The notes: generated from the letters alone by a model not told the origin. A DNA stretch of 64,000 bases from Petralouisia muris (GCF_004793545.1 NZ_SRYA01000002.1:62001-126000); one strand, 5' to 3'; numbered from the stretch's first letter, positions 1 to 9,402 are shown. Numbers and translations are program-made.

Positions 1-1
1 C

Positions 2-694
2 CGTTATTTGGCCTGTTATGACTGTCTGGGGCTGTTTGCCTGGAAAAAGAAAGTGAAGCAGAAAAAACAGGTGATGATTTTTCCGGCATGTTATGAGACC
101 AATGTTAAGGCAGGCATTCGTACCAGGTTGTTTCTGGCGGATGGAGAAGTTTACCATCCACAGAGCAAAGGGGATGATCCGGCGGAGGTTTTGAAACTGC
201 GGGGCTATCAGAAGGGGGATCGGCTGAATAGGGTTCATTGGAAGCTGTCGGCCAGAAATGAGGAATTAATCGTGGCTGAGATGAGTATGCCTATCGGCTG
301 CAATGTGGCATTGTTTTTAGACGCCTGTACGAATACGATAAACCGGGAAATGCGCAGAGCTTACTGGGAGGTATTGAACACTGTCTCTCAGGAATTGCTG
401 ATACAGGAGTGCTTTCATTATCTGGTGTGGTACAATGAAGGGGAACAGAGACTGCAGCGTAAAGCGGTTCGGGAGTTTCAGGATTTGACGGATTTCTGGA
501 GTGGGATTTTAAGATACCGGATGGGGCGGTGTGCTTTTCAGAAGGAATACGGACAGGAATTTCGGGGAGAAAGCTACGTTACCGGGATTTTGTGGAATCA
601 GGAACTGGAACTGTATTGTAATGGGGAGTTTCTGGTGAAAGCGGAACCTGGGCGGGTGAAGGAACAGTTGTTGGAGTTGGAATTGACAGTATGA
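2..694 (+). CDS. DUF58 domain protein, 5' end outside window
   Basis: C-terminal part of a DUF58-family protein. The reading frame is open to the window edge, so the true start lies upstream. The family hallmark is visible around residues 65-90 of the visible part (LRGYQKGDRLNRVHWKLSAR), followed by a von Willebrand A-like strand (NVALFLDAC). In this family DUF58 proteins usually sit beside a MoxR-type AAA ATPase and a transglutaminase-like membrane protein, and the latter is present here 1.4 kb downstream. The cellular role is not settled for the family; a part in envelope or protein-complex maturation is inferred. The gene ends just before the relict restriction-modification segment. Confidence 0.85.
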   Translation, partial: RYLACYDCLGLFAWKKKVKQKKQVMIFPACYETNVKAGIRTRLFLADGEVYHPQSKGDDPAEVLKLRGYQKGDRLNRVHWKLSARNEELIVAEMSMPIGCNVALFLDACTNTINREMRRAYWEVLNTVSQELLIQECFHYLVWYNEGEQRLQRKAVREFQDLTDFWSGILRYRMGRCAFQKEYGQEFRGESYVTGILWNQELELYCNGEFLVKAEPGRVKEQLLELELTV

Positions 695-717
695 TTTTTC
701 ATACAAGGAGGAATATT

Positions 718-1192
718 ATGAATCCAATGATCAAGTACAGAGGCGGCAAATCAAAAGAGATTTCTCATTTTATCAATCATATGCCGAAACAATATTCCAG
801 GTACATAGAACCTTTTTTGGAGGAGGGGCTTTATATTTTTACCTTCAGCCAGAAAAGGTGATTATAAATGATGTTAATTTTTATGCTGTATTCTTTTTAT
901 AAAGAAATGCAGGAAAAATATCCTGATGCCAGAATTCAATTAGATAGGCTACAGAAAATATATGAAGAAAATCAGGCAGCATATTTTTATTTTCTTAGAT
1001 CCACCGTATGATTGTATTTTCAGTGATTATGGAAATGACAATTATAGAGATGGATTTGGGGAAGATGAACATAAAAGACTGGCCAGTGATTTTAAAAATT
1101 TGTCAGCAAAGGCATTGTTGGTTATTGGGAAAACGCTGTTAACGCAAGAATTATATGGTAAGTACATTGTAGAAGAATATGATAAGCGGTGA
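718..1192 (+). pseudogene. Relict Dam-like adenine-N6 DNA methyltransferase
   Basis: Broken D12-class (Dam-like) adenine methylase. It starts with a good ribosome site (AAGGAGG) and an intact N-terminus, MIKYRGGKSKEI (the SAM-binding K-x-x-G-G-K region) and YIEPF. At the T run 813-818 one base is missing: adding one T restores FFGGGALYFYLQPEKVIIND, the conserved continuation. As written the frame ends at 861 after 47 codons. Further fragments follow in other frames, including the catalytic DPPY motif (LDPPYDCIFSDYGN, about 995-1036) and KALLVIGKTLLTQELYGKYIVEEYD ending at the TGA at 1190-1192. The target-recognition and C-terminal parts are missing, so there is more damage than a single frameshift. 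No function is expected. Confidence 0.85.
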
Positions 1193-2017
1193 ATATATGC
1201 GCAAAGAAGTAGAAAAAATCTTTCAGGAACAATTGATTCAGGAAAAACTCAGACAAGGGAATCGAAAGATAATTCATTGGATAAATTTGTAAGAACCAAA
1301 GTAAGTAATTTACGTGATTATACAGATGCATGTTACAGATATTTGCGTGCAACAGGCATGGTTGAAATATCCCAAAGAGGGAATTCGCTGTCAATTATGT
1401 ATGAGAAAAAACAAGAGGTAGAATTCTTTTTAGATCATGTTGATAGAAAACCAATTTTTGTAGATGATGAGGCAAAGTATAAGGATTATCTATTTAATGC
1501 GTCGCTGTCAATATTGTATTCTGATGATCGGGAACGGTTGTTGACGCAAGTTTCTGAATTTATGGAAACGTCGCTTGATTTCACTCAAATTATGACATAA
1601 CAGTTGAAAGATAAATTAGAGGAAGTGATTCAAAATAGAAAAACAGCAATTATTGAGCAGCAGGTGAGGGATTTAAAAGAATATAAAGAGTATAGTGATA
1701 TAATGGAAGTTTTTAATGATATTAAGGATAATACGTTATATGATGCGCCGTTGATGCTGGAATGGAACACATGGCGGGCGATGACGATGCTTGATGGCGG
1801 TGAGATAAAAGCAAATTATGGTGGACAGTCTGTAATAGTGCCTGTGGAATTAGATGTATTTATTAATATGGTTGAACAGTCATATAGGGCAGGATATGTT
1901 CCAGATGCAGAACAGATAAAAGGGATTTTTAAGTATTCAATAGAACAGGCAAAGTTAGCGCAGGATGAAAATGAATGGTATGCAAAAGTGAAGAATAAAA
2001 TGTTGAATTGGTTATAA
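1193..2017 (+). pseudogene. Relict AlwI-like type II restriction endonuclease
   Basis: Remnant of a restriction enzyme resembling the AlwI family (recognised from memory of conserved motifs, not by search). Visible pieces in one frame are FVRTKVSNLRDYTDACYRYLRATG, an in-frame TAA at 1598-1600, and then, still in the same frame, PLMLEWNTWRAMTMLDGG. The sequence then jumps from IKANYGG straight to a C-terminal helical segment ending KNKMLNWL, so the catalytic core that normally follows the LEWNTWRAMTML motif has been deleted. No start codon or N-terminus is present because the fragment is joined directly to the methylase relic. AlwI-type enzymes are normally paired with Dam-like methylases, which fits the upstream relic. 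Codon use is more AT-rich than in the neighbouring genes, which suggests horizontal origin. Confidence 0.75.
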
Positions 2018-2066
2018 AGCAAGCATATCGGAAACAACTGTAATTAAAAGAAAATTGGAGATAGAA

Positions 2067-4688
2067 ATGGCAGCAAACCTACATGATAAGAAAGCGTCAA
2101 CTGAATATGGCAGGATACCATTCTTTTACCGGTTAAAAGCCGGAATCTCTTTGTTTTTGGCAATTTACGGCATATTCCTGTGTATGGAAAACCTTTTGCT
2201 GTCTGGAACGGCCAATCGTGGCCTGCTTTTATTGGCAGGCCTGATCCTGATTCTGACAGAAATCATGTATCTGGGGAAAAAACAGAGGGTGATAGTCAGT
2301 CTGTTGTTTGTAATGGTTCTTGGAACAGCAGTGCGTCTCAATCAGCCGATTTTTTCAGAGGGAGGGAAAGAAATTGCCAACCGCGTACTGGAATTGATTA
2401 ACAGATATTACCGGACGGAATACCTGACCTGGTTTGTGAAGCCAGAGGGCTCAGAAAAAATCTGGTGTTTTATGCTTTTGTGCGCTCTGCTGGGATTTTT
2501 AGAGAGCTTGTTGGTCGTATCAGTCAGCAGCCGGGCTTATGAAGAAAATAAATCTTATTTTAAGAAATGGAAGGTGCGTGTTGCTTTTTTAATCGTTCCG
2601 GCGTTGATTTTTGTGCTGGGAAGCTATGTGGGAATTCCTCCTTCTGAGACAGAGGTGCTGCTGATATTGGCGGGATTTCTGGCATGGAACCTGGAGCTGA
2701 AGGAGAAGGGAGCATGGATTCCAGGAACGGGACTTGCAGTGATTCTTGTGCTGGCGGCGATTTTTTCTGAAAGCGGTCTGGCCCGGCAGCTGATGGCCCG
2801 CTGGCATACTCCTTGGTATCAGAACCAGCTTCAGTTGGAAGATCAGCTGCTGGAACTTGTGGATAAAGTCAGCGGTATTCAATTGTTTTCGGGTAATAAA
2901 GCACAAAGTGAGTATATGCTTGGCAATGACAAGCCAAATCAGACTGGAAAAGAATTATTCCGAATTACAACGGATAAACGGCCGGAACAGACGTTTTACA
3001 TCCGGGGATTTATTGGCGGGGATTATGCGGGAGGAAGCTGGAAAGCAGTATCGAAGCAGGAGTTTTCTGACTGGGCCCAGAACCAGGGGATTTCCAATCA
3101 GGCAGGAAGGGAAGCGGTGCAGAATTACCCTTACCAGACCTTAAAAGAGCGTGAAAAAACAGATCAGGGCTATGTGGCCCGGGATGTAACCATAGAACTT
3201 AAGAATCCTGTTTCAGGTTATACCCTGTCTCCTTATTATAGTGAAATTCCTGAGGATCAGCCTGCAGAGGGAGATGGAATGCTGTCGCCCCAGGGGCAGA
3301 AAGAATTTATGTGGAACAGCTTTCTGTTTCTGAAAGACTGGCAGCGGGAAGGATTTCACTCTGTCAGCGCCTGGGAACAGAAGGTATCAGTCCGTGACCT
3401 GTCAGGTCAAACAGAAGAAGAGAGAATCTGGGAGAATTATTGTTCTTATGTGCAGCAGGTCTATACCCGTCTGCCAAAGCAGGGGTTGGAACGGGTGAAA
3501 GAACTGGCAGAGCCTTATGCGCAATTAAATTTGTGGGGCAATCAACTGGATTTGGACAAACTGCAGGGAAAAGAGGACTCCCAGGGAGCTTTTGAAGAAG
3601 AGAATCAGGAAGAGGGGGTTTTTGAAGAAGAGAATCAGGAAGAGGGAGTTTTTGAGGAAGGGAGCCAGGAAGAGGAAACTTTTGGGGAAGAAGGGGAGCC
3701 AGGTCAGGAGATTCAGCCAGGTCAGGAACTTAGAATTCCGGAATACAGGATTATGCAGGTAAAGATGCTTCTCTGGTCTAATACGGAGTACAGCCAGAAT
3801 CTGGAACCGGTGCCGGAGGGAGAGGATTACACAGAGTATTTTTTGCTGGAGCAGAAAAAAGGATTCTGCGTTCATTATGCTACGGCAGGGACGCTGATGC
3901 TTAGAATGCTGGGAGTTCCTGCACGATATGTCAGCGGATATGTGGTATTTCCGGAGGATTTTCATAAGAACAAAGACGGTACCTTTACTGCTGTGGTAAA
4001 GGATCAGCGAGGTCATGCCTGGACAGAAGTTTTTCAGAATGATACAGGGTTTTATCCTTTGGAAGTGACGCCGCCATCCTACTTAACAATTCTGGCGGAT
4101 TTGGAGCCTGGAGAGGATGTGGAGGAAGCGCTTCAAGAATGGGAACAAGGAGGAGAGGAAGAAGCGTTAAATGAGCCGACTCCTGAGTCAAAACAGCAGG
4201 AGGAAGAGAATACCCATCCTCCTGCATTAGAAGAGGAGCAGCCAGAGGATCAAGAACCGGCAGCAGCAAAGACGGAAAGCAGCGCCAAAAGGGATGAAAA
4301 CAGAGACGCTGCCATTCCAGGGCCAGTAAAAGCAGCCAGCGTCAGTCTGGCAGGAATTGTGCTTATTTGCGGGATGTTCTGGAGTTGGAAGAAATATATG
4401 CAGAGGAAGCGGCAGGCGGAATTTTATCAGGAAAATCGCAGCAAAGGTGCGCTGGCTATGGGAAAAGCCCTGGAAACATTACTGAAATCAAAGGGGTTGG
4501 AGCGTGAAAAAAGTATGGGGGATCAGGAGTATGGAGCATATTTGGCTCAAAAGCTGCCGGAGTTGGAGTGGGAGAGGGCAGTTTCTATTTGGCAGAAAGC
4601 GGCCTTTTCCCAACAGGGCATTACGGAAGAGGAATTCCTGGCAGCGGAGGAATTTTATCAGAAATCGGTGAGAGCGCTGAAGAAATAG
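2067..4688 (+). CDS. Transglutaminase-like membrane protein (TgpA-type)
   Basis: About 873 residues. The start at ATG 2067 is chosen because GGAG at 2057-2060 lies 6 bases upstream; an in-frame TTG at 2055 is less likely. The N-terminal 240 residues contain several hydrophobic membrane segments, followed by an extracellular region, a transglutaminase/papain-like core with FCVHYATAGTLMLR (catalytic Cys about residue 601) and RGHAWTEVF (His about 650), then a YPLEVTPPS strand carrying Glu where Asp is common. A charged linker and one further membrane helix near residue 760 lead to a cytoplasmic tail resembling DUF4129. Family context is the MoxR-DUF58-transglutaminase cluster. An acidic tandem repeat (residues 509-538) precedes the core. 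Role in peptide or envelope modification is inferred. Confidence 0.85.
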   Translation: MAANLHDKKASTEYGRIPFFYRLKAGISLFLAIYGIFLCMENLLLSGTANRGLLLLAGLILILTEIMYLGKKQRVIVSLLFVMVLGTAVRLNQPIFSEGGKEIANRVLELINRYYRTEYLTWFVKPEGSEKIWCFMLLCALLGFLESLLVVSVSSRAYEENKSYFKKWKVRVAFLIVPALIFVLGSYVGIPPSETEVLLILAGFLAWNLELKEKGAWIPGTGLAVILVLAAIFSESGLARQLMARWHTPWYQNQLQLEDQLLELVDKVSGIQLFSGNKAQSEYMLGNDKPNQTGKELFRITTDKRPEQTFYIRGFIGGDYAGGSWKAVSKQEFSDWAQNQGISNQAGREAVQNYPYQTLKEREKTDQGYVARDVTIELKNPVSGYTLSPYYSEIPEDQPAEGDGMLSPQGQKEFMWNSFLFLKDWQREGFHSVSAWEQKVSVRDLSGQTEEERIWENYCSYVQQVYTRLPKQGLERVKELAEPYAQLNLWGNQLDLDKLQGKEDSQGAFEEENQEEGVFEEENQEEGVFEEGSQEEETFGEEGEPGQEIQPGQELRIPEYRIMQVKMLLWSNTEYSQNLEPVPEGEDYTEYFLLEQKKGFCVHYATAGTLMLRMLGVPARYVSGYVVFPEDFHKNKDGTFTAVVKDQRGHAWTEVFQNDTGFYPLEVTPPSYLTILADLEPGEDVEEALQEWEQGGEEEALNEPTPESKQQEEENTHPPALEEEQPEDQEPAAAKTESSAKRDENRDAAIPGPVKAASVSLAGIVLICGMFWSWKKYMQRKRQAEFYQENRSKGALAMGKALETLLKSKGLEREKSMGDQEYGAYLAQKLPELEWERAVSIWQKAAFSQQGITEEEFLAAEEFYQKSVRALKK
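3591..3680 (+). repeat. 30-bp in-frame tandem repeat, three units
   Basis: Three consecutive 30-bp units encode FEEENQEEGV, FEEENQEEGV and FEEGSQEEET, followed by a decayed fourth unit (FGEEGEPGQE). The repeat is purely acidic/Gln-rich linker sequence just before the transglutaminase core. Units 1 and 2 are almost identical at DNA level, so the expansion is recent. Confidence 0.9.
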
Positions 4689-4729
4689 AGGGTTTGGAAT
4701 CTATACAGATTTTCCAAGAAAAATTTCTC

Positions 4730-4759
4730 TTGACAAGAAAATGCATAAATGTATACAAT
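4730..4759 (+). promoter_or_regulatory. Sigma-A promoter and possible GntR operator
   Basis: TTGACA at 4730-4735 and TATACA/TACAAT at 4752-4759 (16-18 bp spacing). The palindrome TGTATACA (4751-4758 core) overlaps the -10 box and resembles operators of FCD-type GntR regulators, so autoregulation by the downstream regulator is plausible. The transcription start expected near 4766 rules out the in-frame ATG at 4765 as start of the regulator gene. Confidence 0.65.
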
Positions 4760-4797
4760 AATCCATGGAAATTATTTTCCAGCAAGGAGGGTCTGGT

Positions 4798-5454
4798 TTG
4801 AATGGAGCAAGTCATTCACTGGGACAGCAGGTCTTTCAGAAAATCAGGGAAGATATTTTAAATGGAACATATTCCAGAGGAAAAGAATTGAAAGAAAAGC
4901 CGATAGGAGAAGAACTGGGCGTGAGCCGTACGCCGGTGCGTGAGGCCCTGCGGCAGTTGGAATTGGAAGGATTAATTACGATTATTCCCAACAAAGGAGC
5001 CTTTGTAGTAGGATTTTCCGGTCAGGATATCCGGGACATTTATGAGATGCGTTTGGCCCTGGAAGTGCTGTGCGCCAAAAGGGCGGCCCTGTCTGCCGAT
5101 AAGATTCAGATAGAGATGATGGAAGAAATTCTTTATCTGGCAGATTTTCATCTTAATAAGGGGCATATGGAACAGATGATGGGGCTGGATGATAAATTTC
5201 ATGGAATACTTTATGAAGCCGGTGGAAGCAAGATGCTGGAGCATGCATTGAAAGACTATCACCATTATCTGAGCCGGGCAAGGAAAATCAGCCTGGCAGA
5301 TTCAAAGAGGGCTCATCAGTCTAACCAGGAACACTGGAAGATTTTAGAGGCCGTGAAAGACAGGAATACAAAAAAAGTGGAACAAGCAGTCAATCTGCAC
5401 ATCAGCAGAGCAATTCAAAATATGGAAACATCAGGAGGAAGAGAGCATGGATAA
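4798..5454 (+). CDS. GntR-family (FCD-type) transcriptional regulator
   Basis: 218 residues starting at TTG 4798, preceded by AAGGAGG at 4784-4790 with 7-base spacing. The N-terminal winged helix-turn-helix is clear ([13 protein letters not shown], then [20 protein letters not shown], then the wing IIPNKGAFV). The C-terminal half (from about residue 80) is an all-helical ligand-binding domain of FCD type, with the metal/ligand-site Asp and His pattern ([28 protein letters not shown]). It overlaps the following isocitrate dehydrogenase by 8 bases, so it probably regulates its own operon; an organic acid ligand such as citrate is a guess from that neighbour only. Confidence 0.9.
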   Translation: MNGASHSLGQQVFQKIREDILNGTYSRGKELKEKPIGEELGVSRTPVREALRQLELEGLITIIPNKGAFVVGFSGQDIRDIYEMRLALEVLCAKRAALSADKIQIEMMEEILYLADFHLNKGHMEQMMGLDDKFHGILYEAGGSKMLEHALKDYHHYLSRARKISLADSKRAHQSNQEHWKILEAVKDRNTKKVEQAVNLHISRAIQNMETSGGREHG

Positions 5455-6655
5455 AATTAAAATGACAACGCCGCTGGTAGAGATGGATGGGGATGAAATG
5501 ACCCGTATTCTCTGGAAAATGATTAAGGACGAGTTATTGTGCCCGTTTGTGGACTTAAAGACGGAATATTATGATCTGGGACTGGAATATCGGAATGAGA
5601 CGGACGATCAGGTAACCTTTGATTCCGCCAACGCCACGAAGAAATACGGCGTTGCTGTGAAATGCGCTACTATTACGCCCAATGCAGCCCGCATGGAGGA
5701 ATATGATTTAAAGCAAATGTGGAAAAGTCCCAATGGAACCATCCGCGCAATTTTGGACGGAACGGTATTCCGCACCCCCATTACCGTAAAGGGAATTGAG
5801 CCATGTGTGAAGAACTGGAAGAAGCCCATTACCATTGCAAGACATGCTTATGGGGATGTGTACAAGGCCAGTGAGATGAAGATTCCGGGAGCAGGGAAAT
5901 GTGAACTGGTCTACACGGCAGAGGACGGCACTGTGACCCGGGAGCTGATTCATGATTTTACCGGAGCAGGCGTGATCCAGGGGCAGCATAATCTGAATGG
6001 TTCCATAGAAAGCTTCGCAAGAAGCTGCTTCAATTATGCATTGGATACCAGACAGGATTTGTGGTTTGCAACCAAGGATACTATTTCTAAGAAATATGAC
6101 CATACCTTCAAGGACATTTTCCAGGAGATTTATGATAAGGAATATGATGAGCGATTTAAAGCAGCTGGAATCGAATATTTCTACACGCTGATTGACGATG
6201 CAGTAGCGCGTATTATGAAAGCGGAGGGAGGATTTATTTGGGCATGTAAGAATTATGACGGAGATGTCATGAGCGACATGGTAAGTTCTGCCTTCGGATC
6301 CCTTGCCATGATGACTTCCGTATTGGTATCTCCCGAAGGGTATTATGAATATGAAGCAGCCCACGGAACCGTACAGCGTCATTATTATAAGCATCTGAAG
6401 GGAGAGGAGACTTCCACCAATTCCGTAGCCACCATTTTTGCATGGACGGGAGCCCTTCGTAAGAGAGGAGAACTGGACAAGCTGCCGGAACTTTCTGCAT
6501 TTGCAGACAAGCTGGAAGAGGCTTGCCTGTCAACCATTGAATCCGGCAAAATGACAAAGGATCTTGCGCTGATTACCACATTGAAGGATGTGACGGTATT
6601 AAACAGCGAAGGCTTTATCAAAGCAATCCGGGAGAAATTGGAAACATTACTGTGA
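5447..6655 (+). CDS. icd: NADP-dependent isocitrate dehydrogenase
   Basis: 402 residues, full length for the eukaryote-like homodimeric (type II) NADP-IDH family. It converts isocitrate to 2-oxoglutarate and CO2, giving NADPH and the carbon skeleton of glutamate. Visible signatures include [16 protein letters not shown] at the N-terminus, the substrate serine region [17 protein letters not shown], and the coenzyme region [18 protein letters not shown] with [13 protein letters not shown]. The ATG at 5447 has AGGAGG upstream and overlaps the end of the GntR regulator gene, so the two are translationally coupled. No aconitase or citrate synthase lies next to it. Confidence 0.95.
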   Translation: MDKIKMTTPLVEMDGDEMTRILWKMIKDELLCPFVDLKTEYYDLGLEYRNETDDQVTFDSANATKKYGVAVKCATITPNAARMEEYDLKQMWKSPNGTIRAILDGTVFRTPITVKGIEPCVKNWKKPITIARHAYGDVYKASEMKIPGAGKCELVYTAEDGTVTRELIHDFTGAGVIQGQHNLNGSIESFARSCFNYALDTRQDLWFATKDTISKKYDHTFKDIFQEIYDKEYDERFKAAGIEYFYTLIDDAVARIMKAEGGFIWACKNYDGDVMSDMVSSAFGSLAMMTSVLVSPEGYYEYEAAHGTVQRHYYKHLKGEETSTNSVATIFAWTGALRKRGELDKLPELSAFADKLEEACLSTIESGKMTKDLALITTLKDVTVLNSEGFIKAIREKLETLL

Positions 6656-6721
6656 AACCCCTAAATTTTCCCAGTAAGGATGGCAGAGTATGAGGATAGT
6701 TATTGTTAAGGAGAGAGAATT

Positions 6722-8629
6722 ATGATTTTAGCCTGCCAAAATATCAGCAAAGCCTTTGGCACCGATGAAATCATACAACATGCTTCTTTTCATATTGAAG
6801 AAAATGAAAAGGCGGCGATTGTAGGAATCAACGGAGCAGGAAAAACCACCCTGCTCCGGATTATTGTGGGAGAATTGGAGGCAGACGAAGGAAATGTGAT
6901 TCTGGCAAAAAAAAGAAGCCTGGGATATCTGCCCCAGAATCCGGATATTGAAGGAAATCGGACGATTTATGAAGAGGTGCTTTCCGCTAGGGAAGAATTG
7001 GTTGCCATGCAGGAAGAATTGATTGGCATGGAGCGGGAAATGAGCCGTGTCACCGGGAAAGAGCTGGAACGGCTGATGGAAAGCTACAATCGCCGGAATC
7101 TGGAATTTGAACAGAAGGGCGGTCCATCTTATAAAAGTGAAATTGTAGGGGTGCTTAAGGGGCTTGGATTTGAGGAAGAAGAATTTGCCAAGCATATGCA
7201 GGAATTGAGCGGCGGACAGCGTACCCGGGTGTGTCTCGGCAAGCTTCTGGTGACGAAGCCGGACGTCATTCTGCTGGACGAGCCAACCAACCATCTGGAT
7301 ATCGGTTCCATTACCTGGCTGGAGACATTTCTTCTGAATTACAAAGGGGCGGTGGTGATTGTAAGTCATGACCGCTATTTTCTGGATCGGGTGGTACGGA
7401 AAGTGGTGGAAGTGGATCGCTGTAAGGTATCGGTGTTTTCTGGCAATTACAGCGATTACGCCGTGAAAAAAGCCCAGGTGCGGGAGGCCCAGTTAAAACA
7501 GTATTATAACCAGCAGCAGGAAATTAAACATCAGGAGGAAGTGATTGCAAAACTGAAATCCTTCAATCGGGAAAAGTCCATCAAACGGGCGGAAAGCCGA
7601 GAAAAAATGCTGAATAAAATTCAACGTTTGGAGAAGCCCACAGAGGTAAATACAGATATTCATCTGCATCTGGAACCGGGGATTGTAAGCGGAAATGATG
7701 TGATTTCTGTGGAAAATCTGGCAAAAGCCTATCCAGGTCAGCCGCTGTTTGCGGATTTGTCCTTTGAAATCAAGCGGGGGGAACACGTTGCGTTGATTGG
7801 GGATAACGGAACGGGCAAAACCACGATTCTGAAAATCATCAATGATATGGTAAAAGCGGATCAGGGTACCGTCAAACTGGGAACCAATGTGCATATCGGG
7901 TATTATGATCAGGAACATCAGGTGCTCCATTCGGAGAAAACCCTGGTGGAGGAAATTTCAGATGAATATCCTTATCTGACCAATACGGAGATCCGAAATG
8001 TGCTGGCGGCTTTTCTCTTCACGGGAGATGAGGTATTTAAGCGGATTTCAGAATTAAGCGGCGGAGAGCGGGGCCGTGTGTCCCTGGCAAAGCTGATGCT
8101 TTCAGAAGCGAATTTTCTGATTTTGGACGAGCCCACCAACCACCTTGATATTACCTCTAAGGAAATTCTGGAGCAGGCGTTGAATTGTTATACGGGAACG
8201 GCTCTCTTTGTAAGCCATGACCGGTATTTCATCAATAAGACAGCCACAAGGATTCTGGATTTAACTGGTAATACGCTGGTAAATTATATCGGAAATTACG
8301 ATTATTATCTGGAAAAATGCAAAGAACTTACCGATATTTATGTATCGGGCAAAGAAACCGTTCAGAAAGCGGAAGCTGTCAGCAGCAATAAGGCGGATTG
8401 GAAACAGAAGAAAGAAGAACAGGCAAGGCAGCGGAAGCTTGAAAATGACAGGAAACGGACAGAAGACAAGATTGAAGCAGCAGAGCAGCGGATAGGAGAA
8501 CTGGAGGAAGCATTTTCTGACAGTGAGATTGCAACGAATTCAGCAAAGCTGCAAGAGCTGCATCAGGAATATGAGGAGAAGCAAAAAGAACTGGAAGCGC
8601 TGTATGAGCATTGGGAAACATTGATGTAA
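6722..8629 (+). CDS. ABC-F family ATP-binding protein (YdiF-like)
   Basis: 635 residues with two ABC ATPase domains and no membrane segments, the layout of ABC-F ribosome-associated ATPases. Domain 1 carries Walker A GINGAGKTT (35-43), signature LSGGQRTRV and LLDEPTNHLD; domain 2 carries GDNGTGKTT (about 360-368), LSGGERGRV and LDEPTNHLD. Between them lies a long charged linker (about residues 235-310) and the last 80 residues form a coiled coil with many Lys/Glu/Gln. The length and C-terminal coil fit the YdiF/Uup-like subgroup. Such proteins act on translating ribosomes; antibiotic resistance cannot be inferred from sequence alone. AAGGAGAG precedes the ATG. Confidence 0.9.
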   Translation: MILACQNISKAFGTDEIIQHASFHIEENEKAAIVGINGAGKTTLLRIIVGELEADEGNVILAKKRSLGYLPQNPDIEGNRTIYEEVLSAREELVAMQEELIGMEREMSRVTGKELERLMESYNRRNLEFEQKGGPSYKSEIVGVLKGLGFEEEEFAKHMQELSGGQRTRVCLGKLLVTKPDVILLDEPTNHLDIGSITWLETFLLNYKGAVVIVSHDRYFLDRVVRKVVEVDRCKVSVFSGNYSDYAVKKAQVREAQLKQYYNQQQEIKHQEEVIAKLKSFNREKSIKRAESREKMLNKIQRLEKPTEVNTDIHLHLEPGIVSGNDVISVENLAKAYPGQPLFADLSFEIKRGEHVALIGDNGTGKTTILKIINDMVKADQGTVKLGTNVHIGYYDQEHQVLHSEKTLVEEISDEYPYLTNTEIRNVLAAFLFTGDEVFKRISELSGGERGRVSLAKLMLSEANFLILDEPTNHLDITSKEILEQALNCYTGTALFVSHDRYFINKTATRILDLTGNTLVNYIGNYDYYLEKCKELTDIYVSGKETVQKAEAVSSNKADWKQKKEEQARQRKLENDRKRTEDKIEAAEQRIGELEEAFSDSEIATNSAKLQELHQEYEEKQKELEALYEHWETLM

Positions 8630-8670
8630 CCCAAGATTGCGGTTAAGAAATAAATAGAAAGTTTCACACA

Positions 8671-8699
8671 TTGACATATATTATCAGATTCATTATAAT
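8671..8699 (+). promoter_or_regulatory. Sigma-A promoter of rex
   Basis: TTGACA at 8671-8676 and TATAAT at 8694-8699 with exactly 17 bp between them, about 55 bases upstream of the rex ATG. No convincing Rex operator (TTGTTAA half-sites) was seen within it. Confidence 0.85.
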
Positions 8700-8753
8700 A
8701 AAATGAAGTGAGAAAAGCGGCGAGCGGATGCCCGTGAGACAGGAGAAGAGAGA

Positions 8754-9398
8754 ATGGAAAAAGAAATATCACAGGCAGTGATCCGAAGAATGCCAAGATA
8801 TTACAGATACCTGGGGGAACTTCTGGATGACGGAGTGGAACGGATTTCCTCCAATGAATTGAGCACAAGAATGCGTGTGACTGCATCTCAGATCAGGCAG
8901 GATTTGAATAATTTTGGTGGGTTTGGACAACAGGGCTATGGTTATAATGTGAAGTATCTTTATGATGAGATTGGCAAGATTCTGGGAATGAATCAGCGGC
9001 ACAATATCATCATTGTGGGCGCCGGCAATCTAGGGCAGGCGTTAGCCAATTACGTCAAATTCGAGAAATGGGGATTTGTGATTATCGGATTATTTGATGT
9101 GAATTCGGCGTTGAAGGGGATTTCCGTCAGGGGAATCGAAGTGCGTATGATGGATGAACTGGAGGAGTTTCTAAAGAAGAACCAAGTGGATATTGCAGCG
9201 CTTACTCTGCCTAAGGAGAAGGCGGATGAAGTTGCAAACTGGCTGGTGAACCTTGGAATCCGGGCGATCTGGAATTTTGCACATTTGGATCTGGAGCTGC
9301 CGGAGCATGTGGTGGTGGAAAACGTGCATCTTTCAGACAGCCTGATGCAGTTATCCTATAATATTGTGAGAACAGAGAAATCAAAAGATAAGAAGTGA
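8754..9398 (+). CDS. rex: Redox-sensing transcriptional repressor Rex
   Basis: 214 residues, usual for Rex. The N-terminal winged helix (residues 1-80) contains RRMPRYYRYL, SSNELSTRM and the recognition region TASQIRQDLNNFGGFGQQGYGYNV. The C-terminal Rossmann domain binds NAD(H) through GAGNLGQAL (89-97) and ends with a domain-swapped helix. Rex leaves its operators when NADH/NAD rises, derepressing fermentation and hydrogenase genes. A candidate operator is found in this same window at the hydrogenase promoter (39.3 kb). It has its own promoter and is followed after 4 bases by the coiled-coil gene. Confidence 0.97.
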   Translation: MEKEISQAVIRRMPRYYRYLGELLDDGVERISSNELSTRMRVTASQIRQDLNNFGGFGQQGYGYNVKYLYDEIGKILGMNQRHNIIIVGAGNLGQALANYVKFEKWGFVIIGLFDVNSALKGISVRGIEVRMMDELEEFLKKNQVDIAALTLPKEKADEVANWLVNLGIRAIWNFAHLDLELPEHVVVENVHLSDSLMQLSYNIVRTEKSKDKK

Positions 9399-9402
9399 GC
9401 AT

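Noticed and set aside
5708-6394. Long minus-strand open frame opposite icd (228 residues)
   Set aside because: It lies wholly inside the conserved icd gene, has no ribosome site or recognisable motif and shows low-complexity antisense composition.
8671-8699. Rex autoregulatory operator at the rex promoter
   Set aside because: No TTGTTAA/TTAACAA half-site pair is present around the promoter.
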